Assembly: GCA_003343885.1 (NCBI GenBank)
Contig: QAKH01000048.1
Span: forward strand, 62,001-126,000
DNA: 64,000 nucleotides
Origin: Clostridiales bacterium
Lineage (GTDB): Bacteria; Bacillota; Clostridia; Oscillospirales; CAG-382
Reading direction: 5' to 3'
Part shown: positions 51,161 through 59,102 of the stretch, piece after piece
Layout of the letters: every line of letters begins with the position of its first letter
How positions within the stretch are numbered: position 1 is the stretch's first letter
Made by a program: the position numbers and the translations under genes
Notes under the pieces: generated by a model
What the model was told of the DNA's origin: nothing
Seen by the model: the letters and a program-made list of their open reading frames with translations, nothing else
Database searches by the model: none

Positions 51161-53383
51161 CTATACACGGTACGACAGTTCTGTAATAATGGCGGAAATG
51201 AATGACACAATCTTTCCGACAAGACTTGAGAACAACACGCCTATAAACATTATAAACGCCATACCTACTATTGTGAAAATTGTTATTGTTACATTTTTAA
51301 AGAGTGTGTAATCGTGAATTACCATTGTACCGAAGAACAACAGGTATCCCACCCAAAAATATGCAACACCCATTCCGAGAGTCAGAAGTGAAGCTTCATT
51401 AAGCGATACAATATTTGACAACAACGTTGTCAGAATTAAAAACGCAGGGAGCGGGAACAAAGCGTAACATGTTGTTATATAAATATCTTTCATGCTGCCT
51501 TCTCCGTCGAAGAGCGTTGTCAGACACCAGTTTGCGACAACCCAAAGGATTATCGGGAGAAGTATGGAAGCTATTGAAAGGAAAATATTCATTTCGGTCG
51601 GATGCGGATCAATAAGGTATGCCTTTCCTACCAAAGAATATATATAGGAAATAATTGTTACAACCAATATAATGGTTGCGCCCTTTACAGATGCTCTCTT
51701 TTCATGTTTAATATCCCAAAAACCGTCGAACGGATGGAACATTGCGTGGAATCCGTAAAGAAGCTCTTCCTTTACTGTTCGTTTTGGCTTTTGAACCTGT
51801 CCAAGGACATTTATCTTATGTGCATACTTGAATATCTTGCTGAGAATTATAAAGAACACTACTACAACTACCGGAACAACAAGGGCATATTTTTCAACCC
51901 AAGCTTTTCTTACCTGTTGGAAAGCCTCCGAGTAGTTTTCCGTATCATACGCATACTTGTATGACTCCATAGCTTCTTCATATTTGCCCTGTCTGTACAA
52001 GCTCTGACCGATTCCTATGTAAGACATATCAAAATTGGAGTTTCTCTGAAGAATATTTTCCCATCTCGATGCCGCTTCATCATACAATCTGTCTCTCTGG
52101 AGCCTGAGAACTTCTATAAGCTCATCACCGTATGAGGTTCTCTTGAAAACAGTTATATTATCGTTTTCCTTATCAAGAACCAACATATTAGAATCGGCGT
52201 AGTCAATCGCCTGCACCATTGTAAGGTTACCAAGCTGGCTTCCCTTATCGCCGAATGCGAACAAAAGGTTTCCGTCCTCATCATAGGTGAATATCTTCTG
52301 ACGTTTCTGGTCAATTATTGACCATGTTCCTTCCGGTCCGAGGGCTATATCAACTATCGTTGACGGACCGGTTATTGTATAGTTTGGAGTAGCGGTTGTA
52401 GTTACGTTAATTTCTCCGGAAGGCGGATAGAAGCCTGCACGTTTCATAACGTCCTGACCGCTTGGGTTAAGCTTCTTAGCCGGAGAAAACTTACTGTCGG
52501 TATTTTTCGAAGTAATTGCACTCATCAAATCATTTTCGTCAATTGCCGCAGTTGTTGCATAGACAAAGCCCTTTTCGTCAATATTTATATTATTAAACTC
52601 AAGAGAAACTATAGATGTAGATTTCTGCTGCTGTTCCTTGGTCTGGAAACGACGCCAAATCATATCCATAAGCGACATTGACTGAGTCTGGGTTCCCAAG
52701 AATCCGGTAAACTCTCCGTCATGGTTCATCGAGATAATACCCTGATATGTGGTTGAAGAAACTACATATATATAACCTGATGTGCCGACTGCAACTGCAA
52801 CCGGTTTATAAATGTGGTTATCCGGAAAAACTTCGCTTTTAGGTTCCTCAATAATTCTTATGAAGTCGCCTTTTTTATACTCATCGGTATCGACAGTAGA
52901 AAAGACAAGTATTCTTGCTGCGTCGGTGTCGCATACATAAAGCTCACTGTCAGTTGCGAACAGTCCGCGGGGAGTTGTGATGCTATCCGGAACGCCCCAG
53001 TTATTCACAAATGTCGTAAGTTCATATTCGAGTGAATATTTGCATGTCTCAAAATCATAGCGAACTGCCAAAACACGCGGTGTTTCGCCTGAATCAGAAA
53101 TGTACAGCATTCCGTCCCATTCGCTGTAATATTCATCCTCTTCCACAGACTTTTTCAAAACTGAACCGACGCAAAAATCATATGGCTCACTTATCGGCTC
53201 TTCGAGTCCGAGGGTTGATGAGGAAATGGTTTCATACGGTACATATGCATGCGGAGACTCAACGTAGTTTCCGTCTATGTCGTAAGTATAAGTTGAATAC
53301 GGTATTATTGCTCCTGCCGGTATAGTTCCTGCTATCATCAATATGCAGACTGCAAGGAGAAACACGCTTCTTAACTTTTTCAT
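51161..53383 (-). CDS. YIP1-family membrane protein with NHL-like propeller and TPR
   Basis: A 740-residue protein with four parts: signal peptide (1-25); a beta-propeller of NHL-like repeats (about 50-425; examples GLFATDSELYVCDTDAARILVF and NMLVLDKENDNITVF); a tetratricopeptide-like pair (about 430-485, RWENILQRNSNFDMSYIGIGQSLYRQGKYEEAMESYKYA); a transmembrane helix (about 494-513) and a C-terminal YIP1 domain of five or so helices. The propeller faces outside. It lies in the middle of the sugar transporter operon; a role as a sensor or scaffold for the transporter or DUF5696 protein is inferred. AAGGAGGAG precedes the ATG. Confidence 0.82.
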   Translation of the reverse strand: MKKLRSVFLLAVCILMIAGTIPAGAIIPYSTYTYDIDGNYVESPHAYVPYETISSSTLGLEEPISEPYDFCVGSVLKKSVEEDEYYSEWDGMLYISDSGETPRVLAVRYDFETCKYSLEYELTTFVNNWGVPDSITTPRGLFATDSELYVCDTDAARILVFSTVDTDEYKKGDFIRIIEEPKSEVFPDNHIYKPVAVAVGTSGYIYVVSSTTYQGIISMNHDGEFTGFLGTQTQSMSLMDMIWRRFQTKEQQQKSTSIVSLEFNNINIDEKGFVYATTAAIDENDLMSAITSKNTDSKFSPAKKLNPSGQDVMKRAGFYPPSGEINVTTTATPNYTITGPSTIVDIALGPEGTWSIIDQKRQKIFTYDEDGNLLFAFGDKGSQLGNLTMVQAIDYADSNMLVLDKENDNITVFKRTSYGDELIEVLRLQRDRLYDEAASRWENILQRNSNFDMSYIGIGQSLYRQGKYEEAMESYKYAYDTENYSEAFQQVRKAWVEKYALVVPVVVVVFFIILSKIFKYAHKINVLGQVQKPKRTVKEELLYGFHAMFHPFDGFWDIKHEKRASVKGATIILVVTIISYIYSLVGKAYLIDPHPTEMNIFLSIASILLPIILWVVANWCLTTLFDGEGSMKDIYITTCYALFPLPAFLILTTLLSNIVSLNEASLLTLGMGVAYFWVGYLLFFGTMVIHDYTLFKNVTITIFTIVGMAFIMFIGVLFSSLVGKIVSFISAIITELSYRV

Positions 53384-53396
53384 ATCTATCTCCTCC

Positions 53397-54260
53397 TTAG
53401 TCTTTCATACCTGAACTTGCCATTGTTTCAATAATGTTGCTCTGCGTTACAACGAATACTGTTACAGGAACAAGCATCATGATTACGGTTGCCGCCGCAG
53501 AAGCTCCGGAACGTACTATACCGCCGGCAAGTATCTGCTGAATTGCATAGTTAAATGTTTTGAGTTCCTCACTGTATATGTACACTGAAGTTCCCGTATT
53601 CCACAAGCCTTGGAAAGAATACACGATAAGTGTCAGCCACGCCGGCTTAACCATCGGCATTACAATTCTCCAATAGATTGTAAATTCCTTCGCGCCGTCA
53701 AGACGGGCTGATTCAAGTACTGAGTCCGGTACGGTTGATTCCATAAACTGTCTCATGAGGTAGAAGCCGAGCGTTGAACCGAACGCCGGGACAATCAATG
53801 ACCAGTATGTATCAATCCATCCAAGTGCGGACATTATTATGAAGTTTGAAAGAGAAGTTACAGTTGCATGGAACATCAACGAGTAATAAACCAACTGGAA
53901 CATGCCTTTTCTTCCGGGGAAGTTGATTTTTGTCATTGCGTATGCCGCAAGTGACGCAAACAGCAAGTGTCCGAATGTTCCGCCTACCGCAACAAGGGCG
54001 GTATTGAAAATATATCTTGAGAACGGAACCCAGCTCTCACTCATCAATCTGAAGAGTTCCTGGAAGTTCTTCAAGCTCGGATTCTTTACCAAAAAGCGAG
54101 GCGGGAACATCCACAATTCGTCAAGCGGTTTTAACGACTGGGATATTGCGTACACCATAGGTAAGAACATGAACAATCCGAATATAATAAGCAACAGATT
54201 TATTCCGACATCGCCGCCGACGGAACGGTTAAATGAACGTCTTTTTATCTTAAATTTCAT
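53397..54260 (-). CDS. Carbohydrate ABC transporter permease (MalG type), first pair
   Basis: A 287-residue permease with six helices. The EAA loop is LESARLDGAKEFTIYWRIVMPMVKPAW. Typical N-terminal features are LFMFLPMVYAISQSLKPLDELWMFPPRF and KNPSLKNFQELF. The gene starts two bases after the stop of the MalF-type partner (54262), so the two are coupled. It lies between its partner and the YIP1 gene. Confidence 0.93.
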   Translation of the reverse strand: MKFKIKRRSFNRSVGGDVGINLLLIIFGLFMFLPMVYAISQSLKPLDELWMFPPRFLVKNPSLKNFQELFRLMSESWVPFSRYIFNTALVAVGGTFGHLLFASLAAYAMTKINFPGRKGMFQLVYYSLMFHATVTSLSNFIIMSALGWIDTYWSLIVPAFGSTLGFYLMRQFMESTVPDSVLESARLDGAKEFTIYWRIVMPMVKPAWLTLIVYSFQGLWNTGTSVYIYSEELKTFNYAIQQILAGGIVRSGASAAATVIMMLVPVTVFVVTQSNIIETMASSGMKD

Positions 54261-54261
54261 A

Positions 54262-55212
54262 TCATTTACCTACCTTCGACAACATTTTATTTACGAGAAG
54301 GTTTGCTCCGATCATTATTGCAAACAGGATTGTCGCAATTGCCGACGCATAACCGACTTCCCATCTTTGGTTACCATAGTCTTCAAGATGATGCATAATT
54401 GTATGTGCTGCGTAATCAACGCTTGGGAATCCGCAAAGAGCGGTAACGATAGCTCCGAAACCAAACGAACCGGTTATTGACATGATTGCCGCAAACATCA
54501 TCTGGTTCTTCATTACCGGCAGTGTTACATACCACAATTCCTGCCATCTGTTCTTAACGCCGTCAACGGCAGCTGCTTCATAAAGCGACTTATCAACAAC
54601 CTGGAAACCTGCGATAAACGACAGGAACGAAGTTCCGAGAGATGTCCACAGTGCTACCAATATTACGAGCGTCATTATATAGTCCGTATCCTGAAACCAC
54701 AAAATCGGGCTGTTGATGATACCAAGCTTCATAAGTGTTCCGTTTACCCAGCCGTACTGGTCACTGGAAAACAGTGTCTGCCAAATCAAATATACCTGAC
54801 CGGAAATACTCGGTGCGTAAAAGATAAGTGTTACAACCGCACGGATTTTCGGCGTCAGCTCGTTTATAAACCAAGCAAACATAAGGCACAGCAGGTACGA
54901 TACAGGACCTGTCATTGTTGCGAATATCAAAGTATTGCTGCATGCAAGAAGAAATATATCGTCGTCAAGCAGCAGTCTTATATAGTTATCCAAGCCGACA
55001 AAAACAGGCATTTCAAGCATATTAAACTGCGTCAAACTCAACAGCAGAGACACAACGACCGGAACGACCGTGAATGTGAGAAACACAAGATAATACGGAG
55101 CCACCATAAGGTATCCTACTTTGTGCAATTTCATTTCACGGAGAGTCCACTGCCATTTTGTCATATCTTTTCTCAGCTTCGGCGCCTTTTGAGCGCTGAC
55201 CTTTTCTGACAT
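54262..55212 (-). CDS. Carbohydrate ABC transporter permease (MalF type), first pair
   Basis: A 316-residue permease with six helices and the EAA loop LYEAAAVDGVKNRWQELWYVTLPVM. The N-terminus is basic and cytoplasmic, then helix one (GYLMVAPYYLVFLTFTVVPVVVSLLLSL). I use the ATG at 55212 because GAGGAG lies eight bases before it; a GTG nine bases upstream overlaps that ribosome binding site. It is 36 bases after the binding-protein gene and is the permease most likely to serve it. Confidence 0.92.
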   Translation of the reverse strand: MSEKVSAQKAPKLRKDMTKWQWTLREMKLHKVGYLMVAPYYLVFLTFTVVPVVVSLLLSLTQFNMLEMPVFVGLDNYIRLLLDDDIFLLACSNTLIFATMTGPVSYLLCLMFAWFINELTPKIRAVVTLIFYAPSISGQVYLIWQTLFSSDQYGWVNGTLMKLGIINSPILWFQDTDYIMTLVILVALWTSLGTSFLSFIAGFQVVDKSLYEAAAVDGVKNRWQELWYVTLPVMKNQMMFAAIMSITGSFGFGAIVTALCGFPSVDYAAHTIMHHLEDYGNQRWEVGYASAIATILFAIMIGANLLVNKMLSKVGK

Positions 55213-55248
55213 TGATTCCACTCCTCGATTTTCCTTTATTTATATGTG

Positions 55249-58200
55249 TTAATTATTTGTCTCGTTTTCAGCAAGCTTTTCTTTATAAGCTTCCGCAGTT
55301 AAGAATCCGTACTCTTCACGTTTTCTCGTAAGCTCGTTGTCAATGTCATCGATATATCCGAGCATTGCTTCCGACTCTACTTCGCCGTCGTCAACAACTG
55401 CGTAGAATGCAAAGTTTGTGTATCTTGCCACTATATAGTTACCGGGAGACATCGGAGTGCCTTTCAATGACTTAAACTGCTGATCAAGATTTTTCTTTTC
55501 CTGAGCAGTCCACGATTGCCCCTTCAAAGCCTCTACGTTTGCGGTGTTATATTTTGCTGCGGTTCCCATTATTGCTACCTGTTCTTTTCCGAAACGCTCC
55601 TGAACAGGAGTGCTTACCCACCACTGGAGATATTTCCATGAGTTCTGTGCTCTTACAGAATCGGTTACATCCTGGTCAGCTGATATATCGTCAACCGCGT
55701 CCTTCATCATCATAACAGCGCCGACAGTTATAGGCGTTGTATGGTCGATTGTTCCGTCTGCCTGTTCAACACCGGGCAGCTGAACAAATTCCCAAAGTCC
55801 GCTGATTTCCGGTGCAAATACTTTCAACTGGTTATACATTGTATAGTTTTGTATCGCAATCGGCAGCTCACCGGTTCTGAATCTGTTAGCAAAATCGTAA
55901 GTTACAGGCTGACTGTAAAGAGTAAACCATTCCGTCATACGCTGGAATGCATCGAGCGCTCCATTACTGCCAAGGTTGGTTTCAATACCTACGGTACGCA
56001 GATATTCTCTGTCGTTCTGGTCAATCTCATCTGTTCCGTAATCTTCGTAATCGTAGCTTGACTTAAACCATTCTTCGCCGGTCTGATACATTCTGATCTG
56101 AGTAAGCGCCTGTGAGAAGCCCATCTCAAGTTTATTTTCAGACAGTGCTCTGATTACGTCTTCAACGTCGTCCCAGGTCTGGGGAACTTCAAGTCCGAGT
56201 TCAATGAAGATATCTTTTCTGTAAAACAGCATCGGGAAATCCATTGTAGAAGGAAGTCCGTATGTAACAACGCCGTTTCTTTCAACGCCCTTAACGACCT
56301 TAAATTCTGCATCGCCGTCTTCGCTTATCGGAAGCTCTTCTCCGACAAACTCACGTCTGTCCGGGTCAAGAACGGTCAATGGAACGAAAGCTTCTTCATT
56401 GAACAGGTTAACTACTTCGCTGTAACCCATTACGTTTTCGCCCATATAATCGTTTTCGTTTTCAAAATAATTCAGCGGAATTACAGCATTTCTTATACCG
56501 TAACCTACCGGGTCAGCGTCCATGGAAACATCCGGTCCGTTTCCGGCAAGAGTTGCAGGAAGAAGAGTACCGGCAGCAATAAGTTTCAGGTTAACCGAAA
56601 CGCCGTACTCTGCCGTAAAGCTGTCATCAACCATCTGACGCATGATCTGTGCCTGGTCACGTCCGTTTGTTATCCACACTTCTATTGAGTTAGGATCGTT
56701 TTCGTCGTAAGCAGTACTTGCACCCATGGAGTTATAGTCGACAAAGAAAGACATAATGAACGAGCCGAGCTCATGACCGATTGCTTCAAACAAACCGGCT
56801 TCCGCTTTCGGAAGAGAGTCGTTTTCCGCAGACTGGAAGAGTATGTAGTCAAGCTGGAGAGGCTGAGCCGATGTGGACAAGAGCCAAGTACCAAGGCTTC
56901 CTATATAACTCTTATAGTTTTCAAGGTTAACGGCTATCTTGCTCTGATCATTTCCCATGATATCAAGAAGATACGCAACTCTGTCCAAAATAACGGTATT
57001 TTCACCTTTTTCACCGATTGTCTCTTCCAAGAGTGCCGACATATCATACAAAAGTTCAGACTCTTCTCTCATTCCTCTGAGAACCTCGGGAATAAGTTTC
57101 GCGAACTCATAGTCTGTATATTCGTCAGGTTCGGAACCGGTAATCATAAGTATCTTTCTATAATACTCATTGAGGCGGTCCGTGCTGGCATCTATTGTCT
57201 GAAGTATAGATGCCATATATCCGAGCACTACTTCAAGTTCAATTGTATGCGTACCGGCTTCAAGATAAAACTCAAACTCAGTCGTTCCGTCATTAAGCGG
57301 AAGAGTCTGCCAGTCGCTATTATAATTAAATTGAAGTAATTTTGCTTCGCTGAACGGATATTCACCGTCAATCTTCAATGAACGTGAGGAAAACAGACCT
57401 GCGTTTACCGTTTGCTTGAAACGCGGAATTATTTTATACATTCCGGTTTCGGGGATCTCCACTTCCCACTGTATCCATTGTCCGGTAATCTTCCACTTAT
57501 CGCCGCCGTTACCGCCTATGGTATTAAGAAGTGTAGCTTTTGTGCTCTGCGGTTCGGTAATAGCGGAGGTTCTGTCGTTCATTGCATATATTACCTGCTC
57601 GGATGTCTTAAGCGGAGTCTCAGCATTTATTTTAACTGATACATTTTCGCTCAATTTCGGAGCATCCTTATGTGCGGCAAGATACTCCTCATATGTAGGA
57701 AGAACTTCAGCAGTATGAAGCTTTATAGAAGCGATTTTTAACGGTTCACTCGCCGATTCAAAAGCGATTGTGTGCTCGCCTTCGTCCAAGTAAAACTTAA
57801 AAGGCTCCGAATAAAACGCCTGTGAATCGATAAGAGTTTGTGTTCTCCACTCCGGGGCCTCCTCTTTCACGGGACGCATTTCGTTTTCATTTATATCTTT
57901 CTTGAACGTTCTCTCGGTTCTTGAATATCCGTTTTCTTCAACATCTACCCAAACACGGGTAAAGTTCATATATCTGGCTTCATTGAACGGTATTTCATCA
58001 TCGATGAGAAATATTCTTTCTATCGTCGATCCGTTTCCTTCAATTGGATAATACTCAACTGTCACAGAATACATTGCCGTTTCAGGAACGTCGATTTTAT
58101 AAACCAGCTTTCCTTCGTCCGTTGTCGTAACCGTTCCGCAAGTGATTTCTTTTCCTTCGCGAACAACCGTATCCTTTTCATTGACGGTGATTACTCCCTC

Positions 58201-58476
58201 TGAAAGTTCCTTGTCGTACTGAGTAACGTCAACTACGATTTCCTCTGACGCGTCCGGAACAAGAGCATAGTCCTCGATATACTCCGCATATGTCAGCGAA
58301 ACCATCAAATCCTTCATATCGTCTAAGGAATTGAGAGTATACGACGTATCGTCAACAACGGCCGTCTGTTCGGTCGCTTCCTCGGCATAAGCCGACACGC
58401 CCGCCAAAGACTGCACCAACATGCTCGCCAGAATTATTCCAGAAACGATTCTGCTTTTGCGTTTAGCATTATTCAT
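55249..58476 (-). CDS. Composite extracellular solute-binding protein with two N-terminal beta modules
   Basis: At 1075 residues this is more than twice the size of a normal sugar-binding protein. A signal peptide ends AYA at residue 31 and there is no lipobox cysteine. Residues about 85-255 and 290-425 hold two related beta-sandwich-like modules (compare DDEIPFNEARYMNF...FYLDEGEHTIAFES with DGEYPFSEAKLLQF...FYLEAGTHTIELEV), which resemble carbohydrate-binding modules. A helical linker follows, and from about 595 to the end there is an ABC binding domain (SIEVWITNGRDQAQIMRQMVDDSF, VSVNLKLIAAGTLLPATLAGNGPDVSM). The ATG at 58476 follows GGAGGAAA. It is the first gene of the operon. The substrate is unknown. 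Confidence 0.85.
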   Translation of the reverse strand: MNNAKRKSRIVSGIILASMLVQSLAGVSAYAEEATEQTAVVDDTSYTLNSLDDMKDLMVSLTYAEYIEDYALVPDASEEIVVDVTQYDKELSEGVITVNEKDTVVREGKEITCGTVTTTDEGKLVYKIDVPETAMYSVTVEYYPIEGNGSTIERIFLIDDEIPFNEARYMNFTRVWVDVEENGYSRTERTFKKDINENEMRPVKEEAPEWRTQTLIDSQAFYSEPFKFYLDEGEHTIAFESASEPLKIASIKLHTAEVLPTYEEYLAAHKDAPKLSENVSVKINAETPLKTSEQVIYAMNDRTSAITEPQSTKATLLNTIGGNGGDKWKITGQWIQWEVEIPETGMYKIIPRFKQTVNAGLFSSRSLKIDGEYPFSEAKLLQFNYNSDWQTLPLNDGTTEFEFYLEAGTHTIELEVVLGYMASILQTIDASTDRLNEYYRKILMITGSEPDEYTDYEFAKLIPEVLRGMREESELLYDMSALLEETIGEKGENTVILDRVAYLLDIMGNDQSKIAVNLENYKSYIGSLGTWLLSTSAQPLQLDYILFQSAENDSLPKAEAGLFEAIGHELGSFIMSFFVDYNSMGASTAYDENDPNSIEVWITNGRDQAQIMRQMVDDSFTAEYGVSVNLKLIAAGTLLPATLAGNGPDVSMDADPVGYGIRNAVIPLNYFENENDYMGENVMGYSEVVNLFNEEAFVPLTVLDPDRREFVGEELPISEDGDAEFKVVKGVERNGVVTYGLPSTMDFPMLFYRKDIFIELGLEVPQTWDDVEDVIRALSENKLEMGFSQALTQIRMYQTGEEWFKSSYDYEDYGTDEIDQNDREYLRTVGIETNLGSNGALDAFQRMTEWFTLYSQPVTYDFANRFRTGELPIAIQNYTMYNQLKVFAPEISGLWEFVQLPGVEQADGTIDHTTPITVGAVMMMKDAVDDISADQDVTDSVRAQNSWKYLQWWVSTPVQERFGKEQVAIMGTAAKYNTANVEALKGQSWTAQEKKNLDQQFKSLKGTPMSPGNYIVARYTNFAFYAVVDDGEVESEAMLGYIDDIDNELTRKREEYGFLTAEAYKEKLAENETNN

Positions 58477-58635
58477 GCTGTTTTCCTCCTGCCTTGATTT
58501 GTGAATAACTAAAAGCGATTTCAGCAATTTACTCATACGTCGAGACCTACTTTTCCCTGTGCCGCACACCGGAAATTTATTCTTCGTCCCGGCAAAAAAG
58601 CAAAAAATGCCCAAGCCGCCTATTTACATACAAAT
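58477..58635 (-). other. 159-base leader of the transporter operon
   Basis: The predicted transcript has a long 5' untranslated region. It contains a GCCGGGA/TTTCCGGT-type hairpin near 58565-58592 and an in-frame ATG 60 bases above the chosen start. I do not recognise a known riboswitch. Confidence 0.45.
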
Positions 58636-58664
58636 AGCATATCACTTGAGGCACTTTTTGTCAA
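58636..58664 (-). promoter_or_regulatory. Sigma-A promoter of the transporter operon
   Basis: On the minus strand a consensus TTGACA (58659-58664) and TATGCT (58636-58641) are 17 bases apart. The -35 overlaps the inverted repeat TTGTCA-N4-TGACAA at 58658-58673, a likely operator. Confidence 0.8.
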
Positions 58665-58964
58665 GAGTGACAATTTCTTGAGACGATTGTTGTCGAATTG
58701 GTATATTTATGTGAAAAATGAACGAAATATTCACATTTGAATTGATATGAAAATTTTATATATTATCAATATTGCACAATTAAATGGATTATTATTTAAA
58801 ACATAATCAACCAAGTTTGAAATCCCTTGATTTTAACGCATTTTTTGTTAATTTTGAATACCAATTCACTGGAAAAGTAAATTTTTAAATTAACCTATTT
58901 TTTAAGTAAAATTTAAGGTTTACATAAATTTTGCAAAAAATGTAAACTTTTCAGTTGTTTACAT
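58658..58964. promoter_or_regulatory. Upstream region with several operator-like repeats
   Basis: This AT-rich region holds TTGTCA-N4-TGACAA (58658-58673); GAATTGGTAT (58695-58704) and its complement ATACCAATTC (58858-58867); and GTTTACAT at 58918-58925 and 58957-58964 with its complement at 58940-58947, making GTTTACAT-N14-ATGTAAAC. The PocR-AraC regulator encoded just beyond the ABC-F gene is a natural candidate to bind here. The rest of the gap up to 59102 shows no gene. Confidence 0.45.
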
Positions 58965-59102
58965 AGGTATTTTGTTCACTTCTTTTGTACATTGTTACCA
59001 ATTTTTGACACGTTTTTTCTACGCGTTGGAAGTTTTGACAAAGACGAGTAAAAATCAGAAAGTTGATTTCAGTTGTCACCGAGTTAATCTTATAACGGTT
59101 AC

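Noticed and set aside
58477..58635. Riboswitch in the leader of the transporter operon
   Set aside because: A hairpin is visible, but no conserved core of any class I know could be matched.
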